A stretch of DNA of 64,000 nt from Nonomuraea solani (GTDB lineage Bacteria; Actinomycetota; Actinomycetes; Streptosporangiales; Streptosporangiaceae): the NCBI RefSeq assembly GCF_900108335.1, contig NZ_FNVT01000013.1, positions 248,001-312,000 on the forward strand, given 5' to 3'. The notes below the pieces were generated by a model. That model searched no databases and was not told the origin of the DNA. It saw only the letters and a list, made by a program, of their open reading frames with translations. The position numbers and the translations under genes are program-made. Positions 35,164-43,959 of the stretch are shown piece after piece. Position 1 is the stretch's first letter, and every line of letters begins with the position of its first letter.

Positions 35164-35514
35164 CTATCCCTCCGCGATCACATAGGCCACGGCCACGCCC
35201 GCGTCATGGCTGAGCGAAACGTGCCAGCGCTTGACGCCGAGCCCGTAGGCGACCTCGGCGACCTTGCCGGAGACGTGGATCTCGGGCTTGCCGAGCTCGT
35301 CGCAGCGCACCTCGGCCTCCAGGTGGCCCAGGCCCTTGGGCGCGCCGAGCGCCTTGGCCACGGCCTCCTTGGCGGCGAACCTGGCGGCCAGCGAGTGCAC
35401 CGGCAGCGGCCGCTCGATCTCGGTGAACAGCCGCTCCCTCAGCGGCGGGGTGCGCTCCAGGGCCGCCTCGAAGCGGGCGATGTCCACGACGTCGACGCCG
35501 ATACCCAGGATCAT
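35164..35514 (-). CDS. acpS: Holo-[acyl-carrier-protein] synthase
   Basis: A 116-residue AcpS-type phosphopantetheinyl transferase, activating fatty-acid ACP with CoA. The Mg-binding Asp8 (GIGVDVVDI) and Glu50 (ARFAAKEAVAKALG) are present, as is the C-terminal HVSLSHDAGVAVAYV. It is 38 nt upstream of nnr on the same strand. Confidence 0.96.
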   Translation of the reverse strand: MILGIGVDVVDIARFEAALERTPPLRERLFTEIERPLPVHSLAARFAAKEAVAKALGAPKGLGHLEAEVRCDELGKPEIHVSGKVAEVAYGLGVKRWHVSLSHDAGVAVAYVIAEG

Positions 35515-35526
35515 CGTCCCAGCGTA

Positions 35527-36939
35527 TTAGAACGGGCCGCGCTGCCAAGGACCCCAGATGGCGATGGACATGCCCTGCCTGGCCTGGATGTTGACGTAGA
35601 GCGTGTGCCCGCCGGGACCGAACGTGGACCCGGCGAACTCGGCGCCCGGGTCGCCCGAGATGGGCTCCAGGCGGCTGAAGTCGAAGATCTCACCGGCCTT
35701 GGTGACGCCGCGCAGGTAGTTGTCGCCGTCGCCGTCTTCACACAGCACCAGCGTGCCGCGCTTGCTGGCCGTCACGTTGTCGGGCAGGTCGAGGACGGAC
35801 GAGCGGGGCGACTCGTAGACGAGCTTGAGCCGGCCGCTCCACGTCTCGTACGCCCACACCTGCCCCCGTCCGTCGCCGAACCCGTCGGGCGCCGTGTCAC
35901 CCGTCGCGGTGGCGCCGCCCTGGGTGGAGACGAAGTAGATCGTGCCCTGGTGGTGCACCGCCCCTTCCAGCCTGGCGAAGATGGCCGCGCCCTCTTCCCT
36001 GCCCTGCCGGCCCACGGCCTGGACGACCTCGTCGTTGGTGGGCCTGCCCCTGAAGGCGGGGTCGGGGTCGTCGATGTCCACCCAGGTGGTCGCGTACGCG
36101 GCGCCGGGGCGCTGCCCCAGGGACAGGTCCTTGCGCTTGGCGCCCTTGACGGCGAGCATCTGCAGCCTGCCGCCGTCGAGCAGCCGCCCGGCCAGCACCG
36201 GGTGCTTGGGCGGCAGGTAGCGGTAGAAGCCGGACGGGAAGGCGAAGTTGTCCTCGGTGAGGTAGATCGCCCCGGACGAGGGGTCGAAGGCCGCCGACTC
36301 GTGCGGGAAGCGGCCGGCCGACCTGATCGGCCTGGCGGTGGCGGCCCGGCCGACGGGCACCTCGAAGATGTAGCCGTGCTTCTCGGTCAGCTTGGAGTTG
36401 TCGCCGCCGGAGAAGTCGTCGGCCACATCGGGCCCGTTGACCGTCTCCTCGCAGCTCACCCAGGCCCGCCAGACCATCGGGCCGCCCGAGCAGTTCATCA
36501 TGGTGCCGTTCAGCGAGGGGGCGCTGTTGATCACCTCGCCGTAGCGGGTGACCCGCAGCGTCGAGGTGCCGCCGCCGGCCATGGGGTCGTAGGCGCGGTC
36601 CTTGTCGCCGAACGCGCCCACGGGCCCGTTGACCTCGTGGTTGCGGATCAGGACGGCGCTGCCCTTGGGGCCTGCGAAGGCGGCCATGCCGTCGTGGCGG
36701 CCCGGCACGATGGATCCGTCGGTGAACTTGTCGCCGGCCACGCTGAACGAGCGATATTTGAACCCGTCGGGCAGGTGCAGCCGCACCTTCCCGTCACGCA
36801 GATCGCGTACGGGCCGCAGCGGGCCATAGCCTCGCACCGGCTTGACGCCGCCCTGCGCCGCGGCACACGCGACCCCGGCGAAGGGCCCGGCGACCCCGGC
36901 GGCGGCGACCACACTGGTGATGAAGCGACGACGGTCCAC
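35527..36939 (-). CDS. PhoX/DUF839-family phosphatase-like protein with Tat signal
   Basis: A 470-residue exported protein. GTG at 36939 is taken as the start because GGGAGG sits just upstream and it gives an immediate twin-arginine signal DRRRFITSVVAAAGVAG. The mature part matches the PhoX-like beta-propeller (DGFKYRSFSVAGDKFTDGS, RNHEVNGP, WVSCEETVNGPD, GRFPHESAAFDP, YLTEDNFAFPSGFYRYLP). The acidic and His residues that hold Fe/Ca in PhoX are in recognisable places (NHE, CEET, HES, TED). Alkaline phosphatase activity is likely but not certain, as DUF839 members vary. It lies 12 nt upstream of acpS without functional connection. Confidence 0.87.
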   Translation of the reverse strand: MDRRRFITSVVAAAGVAGPFAGVACAAAQGGVKPVRGYGPLRPVRDLRDGKVRLHLPDGFKYRSFSVAGDKFTDGSIVPGRHDGMAAFAGPKGSAVLIRNHEVNGPVGAFGDKDRAYDPMAGGGTSTLRVTRYGEVINSAPSLNGTMMNCSGGPMVWRAWVSCEETVNGPDVADDFSGGDNSKLTEKHGYIFEVPVGRAATARPIRSAGRFPHESAAFDPSSGAIYLTEDNFAFPSGFYRYLPPKHPVLAGRLLDGGRLQMLAVKGAKRKDLSLGQRPGAAYATTWVDIDDPDPAFRGRPTNDEVVQAVGRQGREEGAAIFARLEGAVHHQGTIYFVSTQGGATATGDTAPDGFGDGRGQVWAYETWSGRLKLVYESPRSSVLDLPDNVTASKRGTLVLCEDGDGDNYLRGVTKAGEIFDFSRLEPISGDPGAEFAGSTFGPGGHTLYVNIQARQGMSIAIWGPWQRGPF

Positions 36940-37115
36940 GGAACCTCCCGGTCCGAACAGTAGCCGCCGACAAACCCTCACATACCTGATTCGCCAAGAC
37001 CCATGTTCCTTCCCCGAACTGAGTCTCGGTAATCCCACGTCTTTATCCACAGGCTGTGGATCCACAGAGCGCCCCCGCCAAGATCCGGTTTGCCGCGCAT
37101 CGCTACGCTGCCTAG

Positions 37116-38033
37116 GTGAATAACGGCTACGTGGAACTGAGCAGGGAGCGGTGGAGCGAGCTCCGCAAGAACACGCCCTTGACTCTCACCGCAGACGAGC
37201 TGGAAGAGCTACGCGGCGTCGACGACCCCATCGACCTCACCGAGGTCACGGACATCTACCTCCCTCTGACCAGGCTGCTCAACCTGCACTTCACCGGGTC
37301 CAAGCAGCGCAGCAGCGTGCTGAGCGCGTTCCTCGGGCACTCCGACCGGCGCGTCCCCTACATCCTGGGCATCGCGGGCAGCGTCGCCGTCGGCAAGTCG
37401 ACGACGGCCCGGCTCCTGCACACCCTCCTGGCCCGCTGGCCCGAGCATCCGCACGTGGAGCTGATCACCACCGACAGCTTCCTCTACCCCAACGCGGTGC
37501 TGGAGGCCAAGGGGATCATGCACCGCAAGGGCTTCCCCGAGAGCTACGACCGGCGGGCGCTGGTCAGGTTCGTGGCCGAGGTGAAGGCGGGGGCGGCGGA
37601 GGTGCACGCCCCGATCTACAGCCACTTGGAGTACGACATCGTCCCCGACGCCACCCAGGTGGTGAAAAATCCTGACATCTTGATCATCGAGGGCCTCAAC
37701 GTCCTCCAGCCGGCCCCGCCCACGTCCCTCGCGGTCAACGACTACTTCGACTTCTCCATCTACGTGGACGCCAAGATCGAGGACATCCGCACCTGGTACG
37801 TCGAGCGCTTCCACAAACTCCGCCGCACCGCCTTCGAGGACCCGAAGTCGTACTTCCGGCACATCGCCGAACTGTCCTACGACGAGGCCACCGACTTCGC
37901 CGTCAACGTCTGGCGCGACATCAACGAACGTAACCTGGTCGAGAACATCGCGCCCACCAGGGGCCGGGCCGACCTGGTGCTCAAGAAGGGCGCGGACCAC
38001 TCGGTACGGCGCGTACGGCTGCGCCAGAACTGA
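37116..38033 (+). CDS. coaA: Type I pantothenate kinase
   Basis: Phosphorylates pantothenate, the first step of CoA synthesis. The product is 305 residues, with P-loop GSVAVGKST at 88-96 and the CoaA-specific ITTDSFLYPNAVLEAKG, HRKGFPESYD and IEGLNVLQ segments. The GTG start follows the 176-nt divergent gap with the PhoX-like gene; there is no clear RBS. It is one of the few backbone genes on the plus strand. Its 3' end overlaps, antisense, a possible 52-residue cysteine-containing reading frame. Confidence 0.96.
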   Translation: MNNGYVELSRERWSELRKNTPLTLTADELEELRGVDDPIDLTEVTDIYLPLTRLLNLHFTGSKQRSSVLSAFLGHSDRRVPYILGIAGSVAVGKSTTARLLHTLLARWPEHPHVELITTDSFLYPNAVLEAKGIMHRKGFPESYDRRALVRFVAEVKAGAAEVHAPIYSHLEYDIVPDATQVVKNPDILIIEGLNVLQPAPPTSLAVNDYFDFSIYVDAKIEDIRTWYVERFHKLRRTAFEDPKSYFRHIAELSYDEATDFAVNVWRDINERNLVENIAPTRGRADLVLKKGADHSVRRVRLRQN

Positions 38034-38140
38034 ACGCCTCCTCGAACAGATAGCGCCCGAACCTGCCCCCGCACTCCTGGTCGTCGATACCGGCGAACCA
38101 GCACTCCGCACCGTCGTCGTGGCACATGAACCGGATCATG
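37982..38140 (-). CDS. Possible small Cys-containing protein (52 aa), antisense to the coaA end
   Basis: ATG at 38140 with GAGG 9-12 nt upstream opens a 52-residue frame: MIRFMCHDDGAECWFAGIDD, QECGGRFGRYLFEEAFSS, then a low-value tail that runs opposite the last 52 nt of coaA. The first ~37 residues look protein-like and are unusually rich in Cys, Phe, Trp and acidic residues. Three cysteines plus His7 could bind a metal. I think the sequence resembles a small actinobacterial protein family but cannot name it. Codon third-position GC is high, as in real genes here. Moderate to low certainty. Confidence 0.45.
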
Positions 38141-38194
38141 TGAGAAAGCCTCGCGTAGCGCGGTCAACGCATCGTCAACGTCCGATCGACGACA

Positions 38195-39130
38195 ATGACA
38201 CCCGTGCTACATCTGCGACTGATCTGCCCGGCCGCACGAACCCCCGAGGCGACGGCGGTGCTGGAGGAGTGCCCGGGCGTCACCAACATCGTCGTCCTGC
38301 CGGGGGCCGCCCGCTCGCCGAAAGGCGACGTGATCTTCTGCGACGCGGCGCGCGAGTCGGCGAACGAGGTGTTCGGCAAGCTCAAATGGCTGGAGACGGA
38401 GGGCTCCATCGCCGTCGAGCAGGTGGACCTGTCGCTGTCCGCGGCCGCGGCCGAGGCCGTCGAGGAGGCGCCGGGCGAGCCCGACGACGCGGTGATCTGG
38501 GAGGAGCTGGAGCACCGGGTCTCCGCCGAGTCCCGGATCACGTGGGCGTACCTGGCCTTCTTCGCCATCGCCACACAGTTGTCCGGCATCGGCGTGCTCC
38601 AGAACTCGATCATCCTGATGGTCGGCGCGATGGTGCTCGGGCCGGAGTTCGGCGCGGTCGCGGCCATCTGCTTCGGCCTGCTGCGGCGCAGGTGGCGGCT
38701 GATCGTGGCCGCGTTCAGGACGCTGGTCGTCGGATTCACGGTGGCGATCGCGATCACGTTCGCCTGCGCGCTCGTCTCCACCTGGCTCGGCTGGATCGAC
38801 ATCCACAACCTGGACACCAACCAGGAGGTGCAGTTCATCGTCAAACCCGACCGCTGGTCGTTCATCGTGGCGCTGCTGGCGGGCGCGGCCGGGGTGCTCT
38901 CGGTGACGGCGGGCAAGTCGTCGGCGCTGATCGGCGTCTTCATCTCGGTCACCACGGTGCCCGCGGCCGGCTACGCGGCCGTGGCGCTCGCGCTCGGCGC
39001 CTGGGACGAGGTCACGGCGTCGGTCTCCCAGCTCGGGCTCAACATCGTGGGAATGATCATCGCGGGCACCCTCACCTTGCTGGTCCAGAAGAAATTCTGG
39101 CCTCAAGTAGGACACCGTTCATCCATCTGA
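38195..39130 (+). CDS. DUF389 domain membrane protein
   Basis: A 311-residue integral membrane protein. A ~110-residue cytosolic N-terminal domain (HLRLICPAARTPEATAVLEE) precedes at least six membrane segments. Family-typical text is WAYLAFFAIATQLSGIGVLQ, NSIILMVGAMVLGPEFGAVA and VLSVTAGKSSALIGVFISVT, where the GAMVLGPEFG motif marks DUF389 (TIGR00341/TIGR00271-like uncharacterised hydrophobic proteins). Function is not established. It lies 40 nt before the double ABC exporter operon and may be co-transcribed with it. Confidence 0.85.
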   Translation: MTPVLHLRLICPAARTPEATAVLEECPGVTNIVVLPGAARSPKGDVIFCDAARESANEVFGKLKWLETEGSIAVEQVDLSLSAAAAEAVEEAPGEPDDAVIWEELEHRVSAESRITWAYLAFFAIATQLSGIGVLQNSIILMVGAMVLGPEFGAVAAICFGLLRRRWRLIVAAFRTLVVGFTVAIAITFACALVSTWLGWIDIHNLDTNQEVQFIVKPDRWSFIVALLAGAAGVLSVTAGKSSALIGVFISVTTVPAAGYAAVALALGAWDEVTASVSQLGLNIVGMIIAGTLTLLVQKKFWPQVGHRSSI

Positions 39131-39170
39131 ACGAGGCCACGGGCCTGACCCGCCCGGTAGGGTCCGGCAC

Positions 39171-40079
39171 ATGCACATCCTCGCCACCGAGGGCCTGACC
39201 AAGCGCTTCCCCACCGTCACCGCGATCGATGAGCTCACGGTCACCGTGGGGCCCGGCGTGACCGGTCTGGTCGGAGCGAACGGCGCGGGAAAGTCGACGC
39301 TGATCAAGATCCTGCTCGGCCTGTTGCCGCCGAGCGGCGGCACCGCCCGGGTCCTCGACCTGGACATCGCCGGCCAGGGCGCCGAGATCCGCAGGCTCGT
39401 CGGCTACATGCCCGAGCACGAATGCCTTCCCCCCGACGTCTCCGCCACCGAGTTGGTCGTCCACTTCGCGCGCATGTCCGGGCTGCCCCGAACCGCCGCG
39501 CGTGAGCGCGCCGCCGACGTCCTGCGCCATGTCGGCCTGGCCGAAGAGCGCTACCGCGCGATCGGCGGCTACTCCACCGGCATGAAGCAGCGCGTCAAGC
39601 TGGCCCAGGCCCTCGTGCACGACCCCAAACTGATCTTCCTCGACGAGCCCACCAACGGGCTCGACCCCCGCGGCCGCGACGAGATGCTGACGCTGATCAG
39701 GCGCATCGGCACCGAGTTCGGCATCAGCGTGCTCGTCACCTCCCACCTGCTGGGTGAGCTGGAGCGCATCTGCGACCACGTGATCGTCATCGACGCCGGG
39801 CGGCTGCTGCGCTCGTCGGCGATCGGCGAGTTCACCCAGGGCACGCAGACCGTGACGGTGGAGGTCGACGAGGGCCTCGACGGCCTGTCCGCCCGGCTGG
39901 CCGCCGACGGCCAGACCGTCTCCCAGCAGGGACGCATGCTGGTGGTCAAGGTGCTCGGCCCTGAGACGTTCGACGCGATCCGCGACGCCGCCGTCGACCT
40001 CGACCTCTGCCTGATCCGCCTCGAAGAGGGACGCCACCGCATCGAGGACGTCTTCAGGGACGAGGTGGCCCATGTCTGA
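39171..40079 (+). CDS. ABC transporter ATP-binding protein (first of two)
   Basis: A 302-residue ATPase of the ABC-2 exporter class. Walker A is GANGAGKST, the signature YSTGMKQRVKLAQAL, Walker B LIFLDEPTNGLD, and the H-loop TSHLL. The C-terminal ~80 residues are the accessory domain common in ABC-2 ATPases. It overlaps the permease gene by 8 nt. The cargo is unknown; such systems export lipids, drugs or peptides. First of four tightly coupled genes forming two ATPase-permease pairs. Confidence 0.92.
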   Translation: MHILATEGLTKRFPTVTAIDELTVTVGPGVTGLVGANGAGKSTLIKILLGLLPPSGGTARVLDLDIAGQGAEIRRLVGYMPEHECLPPDVSATELVVHFARMSGLPRTAARERAADVLRHVGLAEERYRAIGGYSTGMKQRVKLAQALVHDPKLIFLDEPTNGLDPRGRDEMLTLIRRIGTEFGISVLVTSHLLGELERICDHVIVIDAGRLLRSSAIGEFTQGTQTVTVEVDEGLDGLSARLAADGQTVSQQGRMLVVKVLGPETFDAIRDAAVDLDLCLIRLEEGRHRIEDVFRDEVAHV

Positions 40080-40932
40080 GATCTACGACATCGGCTATCG
40101 CCACTACGACGGCCCCCGGCTCGGCCGCGGCCACTCCACCAGGGCGCTGCTCGTGCACACCCTGCGCGGCATCTTCGGCCTGGGCCGCCCGGCGCGCAGC
40201 AAGATCATCCCGTTCGCCCTGGTCGGCATCATGATCCTGCCCGCCGTCGTGAGCATCGCCATGATGGCCCTGATCAAGCAGATCGGCATCCCCTACAGCG
40301 GGTTCGCCGTCGTCATGCAGGCCGTGGTGGCGATCTTCCTGGCCGCGCAGGCGCCCACGGTGGTCGCCCCCGACCTGCGCTACCGCACCCTGCCCCTCTA
40401 CCTGTCACGGCCCGTCTCGATCACCGAGTACGTGGGCGCCAAGGTGACGGCGATGGCCGTGGCGGTGTTCGCGCTGATCGCGGTGCCGCTCACACTCACC
40501 TACGTGGGTGAGCTGGTCGTGGACATGCCCGGCCCGCCGGCCACCGGCGAATACGCCGGTGCCATGCTCACGGCCGCGCTGCTGGCGGTGCTGCTGTCGT
40601 CGTTCGGGCTGGCGCTGGCCTCGCTCACGCCGCGGCGCGGGCTCGGCGTGGCGTCGGTGATCACCGTCTACCTGCTGGCGTCCGCCTCGGTGCCGCTGAT
40701 CTACGCCACGCTGTCCTCGACGGGCAACGAGAGCGCCGCCGCCTGGGCGTGGCTGATCAACCCGTTCTGGCTGACGGACTCCGTACAGGTGTGGTTGTTC
40801 AACACCCCGCCACACTCCATCGAGGGCGGCGCCTATCCCAGCGGCCCGGCCTCCGCGCTGGTCCTGGTGCTGCTGATCGGCGCCGGTCTCGCCGCCCTGG
40901 CGCTGCGCTACAGGAAGGCGGCCGCGCGGTGA
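40072..40932 (+). CDS. ABC-2 type permease (first of two)
   Basis: A 286-residue membrane protein with about six membrane segments (FALVGIMILPAVVSIAMMAL, GFAVVMQAVVAIFLAAQAP, MLTAALLAVLLSSFGLALAS and a last one near the C-terminus, LVLVLLIGAGLAALALRY). The cytosolic start IYDIGYRHYDGPRLGRG is characteristic of this ABC-2 subfamily. It overlaps both neighbours and presumably partners with the upstream ATPase. Confidence 0.88.
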   Translation: MSEIYDIGYRHYDGPRLGRGHSTRALLVHTLRGIFGLGRPARSKIIPFALVGIMILPAVVSIAMMALIKQIGIPYSGFAVVMQAVVAIFLAAQAPTVVAPDLRYRTLPLYLSRPVSITEYVGAKVTAMAVAVFALIAVPLTLTYVGELVVDMPGPPATGEYAGAMLTAALLAVLLSSFGLALASLTPRRGLGVASVITVYLLASASVPLIYATLSSTGNESAAAWAWLINPFWLTDSVQVWLFNTPPHSIEGGAYPSGPASALVLVLLIGAGLAALALRYRKAAAR

Positions 40933-41843
40933 AGATCGAGCTCTCGCAGGTGTCCCGCTGGTACGGCAACGTGGTCGCCGTCAACGACGTGACGATGACG
41001 ATCGGCCCGGGCGTCACCGGCCTGCTCGGCCCCAACGGCGCGGGCAAGTCGACGCTCCTGCACATGATGGCCGGCTTCCTGGCCCCGTCGGGCGGCTCGG
41101 TCACGCTGGACGGCACGACGGTGTGGAAGAACCACCAGATTTACCGAAATATCGGCTTAGTTCCGGAACGGGAGGGCGTGTACGGCTTCCTGACCGGCTG
41201 GCAGTTCGTGCTCTCCGCCGCCCGCCTCCACAACCTCTCCGACCCCGAACAGGCCGCCCGCAAGGCCCTGGCCACGGTGGAGATGGAGGAGCCGAAGGAC
41301 CGCCGGGTGGAGACGTACTCGAAGGGCATGCGCCAGCGCGTCAAGGTGGCGGCGGCGCTCGTCCACGACCCGGCCGTGCTGCTGCTCGACGAGCCGTTCA
41401 ACGGCATGGACCCCCGCCAGCGCCTGCACCTCATGGACCTGATCCAGCGCATGGGCGCGGACGGCAGGACCATCCTGTTCAGCTCCCACATCCTGGAGGA
41501 GGTCGAACGGGTCGCCCAGCACATCGAGGTGCTCGTGGCGGGGCGGCACGCGGCGTCCGGCAACTTCCGCGAGATCCGCCGGCTGATGACCGACCGGCCG
41601 CACCTGTTCATGATCCGATCCAGTGACGACCGGCGGCTGGCCGCCGCGCTCGTCCGCGACGAGTCGACCGGCGGCATCACGCTGCGCCCCGACGGGCTGG
41701 AGGTCCAGGCCACCGAGTTCCGCCGGTTCGCCAAGCTGCTCCCCCGGGTCGCCAAGGCCGAGGGCGTACGCCTGCACCAGGTCTCCCCGGCGGACGAAGA
41801 CCTGGAGAGCGTCTTCTCCTACCTGATCAACAGGAGCACCTGA
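40929..41843 (+). CDS. ABC transporter ATP-binding protein (second)
   Basis: A 304-residue ATPase. GTG at 40929 overlaps the permease stop (GTGA), and upstream frame sequence is not family-like. Walker A is GPNGAGKST, the signature YSKGMRQRVKVAAAL, Walker B VLLLDEPFNGMD, and the H-loop SSHIL. It is closer to the NatA/CcmA-like branch than to its neighbour's exact relatives, so the two pairs are probably subunits of one hetero-oligomeric exporter or two related exporters. Confidence 0.9.
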   Translation: MKIELSQVSRWYGNVVAVNDVTMTIGPGVTGLLGPNGAGKSTLLHMMAGFLAPSGGSVTLDGTTVWKNHQIYRNIGLVPEREGVYGFLTGWQFVLSAARLHNLSDPEQAARKALATVEMEEPKDRRVETYSKGMRQRVKVAAALVHDPAVLLLDEPFNGMDPRQRLHLMDLIQRMGADGRTILFSSHILEEVERVAQHIEVLVAGRHAASGNFREIRRLMTDRPHLFMIRSSDDRRLAAALVRDESTGGITLRPDGLEVQATEFRRFAKLLPRVAKAEGVRLHQVSPADEDLESVFSYLINRST

Positions 41844-42559
41844 TGAACACCGTGGTAGCGGGCATCACCTACCGTGCCCTGCTGGGCCGCCGGCGCATCG
41901 TCCTGCTCCTGCTGCTCCCGCTCGCCCTGATCGGCCTGGCCGTGCTGCTGCGCGTGTTCGGCGCCACCGACCAGCGCACGGCCGTGGAGCTGATGACGAG
42001 CTTCGCCATCGGCACCATGCTCCCGTTGCTGGGCCTGATCGCGGGCACGGGCGTCATCGCCCCGGAGATCGACGACGGGACGATCCTGCACCTGATGTCC
42101 AAGCCGATCTCGCGCCCGGTCATCGCCCAGACGAAGTTCCTGGTGGCGGCCTCGCTGCTGGCGATCTTCGCGGCCGTCCCGACCTACGTGGCGGCCTGGA
42201 TCCTGCTCGGCAACGAGGACGGCATCGCCACCGGGTTCGCCGTGGGCTCGCTGGTGGCCGGCATCGCGTACGCCGCCGTCTTCCTGCTGCTCGGCGTCGT
42301 CACCCGGCACGCGGTCACGATCGGCGTCATCTACGCGCTGGTCTGGGAGAGCCTGGTGGGCAACCTGCTCGTCGGTGCCCGCAAGTTCTCGATCCAGCGA
42401 TGGGGGCAGTCGATCGCCGACCAGATCTCCGGCTCGCCGTTCTTCCAGTCGGACGTCACGCTGAGCTTCGCCGTACCGGCGCTGATCATCGTCACTGTGG
42501 GCGCGGTCTTCCTGGCCGGTCAGCGGCTGCGCTCGTTCTCCCTCACGGGCGACGAATAA
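41843..42559 (+). CDS. ABC-2 type permease (second)
   Basis: A 238-residue membrane protein with six predicted membrane segments, starting VVAGITYRALLGRRRIVLLL and containing IAPEIDDGTILHLMSKPISR, a cytosolic loop common in NosY/ABC-2 permeases. ATG at 41843 shares a base with the ATPase stop (TGATG). A very strong hairpin follows 5 nt after the stop, ending the operon. Confidence 0.88.
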   Translation: MNTVVAGITYRALLGRRRIVLLLLLPLALIGLAVLLRVFGATDQRTAVELMTSFAIGTMLPLLGLIAGTGVIAPEIDDGTILHLMSKPISRPVIAQTKFLVAASLLAIFAAVPTYVAAWILLGNEDGIATGFAVGSLVAGIAYAAVFLLLGVVTRHAVTIGVIYALVWESLVGNLLVGARKFSIQRWGQSIADQISGSPFFQSDVTLSFAVPALIIVTVGAVFLAGQRLRSFSLTGDE

Positions 42560-42564
42560 ACCAA

Positions 42565-42600
42565 AACGGCGGCCCGCGGGATCACCCGCGGGCCGCCGTT
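42565..42600. terminator. Strong bidirectional terminator
   Basis: A perfect 16-bp stem (42565-42580 with 42585-42600) and 4-nt loop between the convergent ABC permease and glmM genes. On the minus strand the stem is followed by TTTTGG, so it likely terminates the rplM-rpsI-glmM unit as well. Confidence 0.85.
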
Positions 42601-42611
42601 CGTGTTCGTGT

Positions 42612-43958
42612 TCAGACGCAGGCTGTACGCACCACGTCGGCCAGCCGCCCCGCGACCTGCGTGGCGTGCTCCTCCGACGCGGCCTCGACCATGACCCGGA
42701 TCATCGGCTCGGTCCCGCTCGGCCTGATCAGGACCCGGCCCGTCTCCCCCAGCTCCGCCTCCGCCTGCGCGACGGCGGCCACGAGCTCGGGCACGGACGA
42801 CTTGCCCCGGTCCACGTCCTTGACGTTGATCAGGATCTGCGGCAGCGGCGTCATCACCGCGGCCAGCTCCTTCAGCGGCACGCCCGACTTGGCCACCACG
42901 CCCAGCAGATGGAGCGAGGTGAGCAGGCCGTCGCCCGTGGTGGCGTGGTCGAGCATGATGACGTGCCCCGACTGCTCGCCGCCCAGGTTGAAGCCGTCGG
43001 ACTTCATCCGCTCCAGCACGTAGCGGTCGCCCACCGCGGTCTCCACCACGGTGATGCCCGCCTCGCGCATGGCCAGCTTGAAGCCCAGGTTGGACATCAC
43101 GGTCGCGACCACGGTGTCCTTGGACAGCAGGCCCTCGCCGTGCATGGCGGCGGCCAGGATGGCCATGATGTGGTCACCGTCGATGATCGCGCCCGTGTGG
43201 TCGACGGCCAGGCAGCGGTCGGCGTCGCCGTCGTAGGCCACGCCCAGGTCGGCCCCGCGCGACACGACCACCTGCCGGAGCTTGTCCATGTGGGTGGAGC
43301 CGTGGCCGGCGTTGATGTTCAGGCCGTCCGGCCTGGCACCGATGGCCTCGACCCGCGCTCCCGCCCGGACCAGCGCCTCGGGCGCCACCATGTGGGCGGC
43401 CCCGTGGGCACAGTCGACCACGATGTTGAGACCGTCGAGGGCCCCGTTGAGCGTGGTCAGCACGTGGGAGATGTAGCGGTCGGCCTCCCCGTACGCGTCG
43501 CGCACCCGGCCCACGCCGGAGCCGACGGGGAAGCTCCACTTCTCGCCCAGCCGTCGCTCGATCTCGTCCTCGACCACGTCGGACAGCTTGAAGCCGCCGC
43601 GGGCCAGGAACTTGATGCCGTTGTCGGGCGCCGCGTTGTGCGAGGCCGACAACATGACGCCGAGGTCGGCGCCGAGCGCGGCGGTGAGGTGGGCGACGGC
43701 CGGGGTGGGCAGCACGCCGAGGCGCAGCACGTCCACTCCAGACGCCGCGAGGCCGGCGACCACTGCGGCCTCGAGAAATTCTCCCGAGGCACGCGGGTCC
43801 CGGCCTACGACCGCTACCGGACGGCGTCCGGTAGCGGCGAACGCGCCCGCATCGCCGAGGATGTGCGCCGCCGCCACGGACAGGTCCATGGCGAGCTGCG
43901 CCGTGAGGTCGCGACCAGCGACCCCACGTACCCCGTCGGTGCCGAAAAGGCGCGCCAA
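42612..43958 (-). CDS. glmM: Phosphoglucosamine mutase
   Basis: Interconverts glucosamine 6- and 1-phosphate for UDP-GlcNAc synthesis. The 448-residue product starts ARLFGTDGVRGVAG. It has the phosphoserine loop VMLSASHNAAPDNG (Ser106), metal-binding DGDADRC, the sugar-binding GEQSGHVI and the phosphate-binding RPSGTEPMIRVMVE. The start is TTG at 43958, only 1 nt after the rpsI stop and with no SD sequence, implying translation by coupling from rpsI. glmS, often close to glmM in actinobacteria, is not in this window. Confidence 0.94.
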   Translation of the reverse strand: MARLFGTDGVRGVAGRDLTAQLAMDLSVAAAHILGDAGAFAATGRRPVAVVGRDPRASGEFLEAAVVAGLAASGVDVLRLGVLPTPAVAHLTAALGADLGVMLSASHNAAPDNGIKFLARGGFKLSDVVEDEIERRLGEKWSFPVGSGVGRVRDAYGEADRYISHVLTTLNGALDGLNIVVDCAHGAAHMVAPEALVRAGARVEAIGARPDGLNINAGHGSTHMDKLRQVVVSRGADLGVAYDGDADRCLAVDHTGAIIDGDHIMAILAAAMHGEGLLSKDTVVATVMSNLGFKLAMREAGITVVETAVGDRYVLERMKSDGFNLGGEQSGHVIMLDHATTGDGLLTSLHLLGVVAKSGVPLKELAAVMTPLPQILINVKDVDRGKSSVPELVAAVAQAEAELGETGRVLIRPSGTEPMIRVMVEAASEEHATQVAGRLADVVRTACV

Positions 43959-43959
43959 T

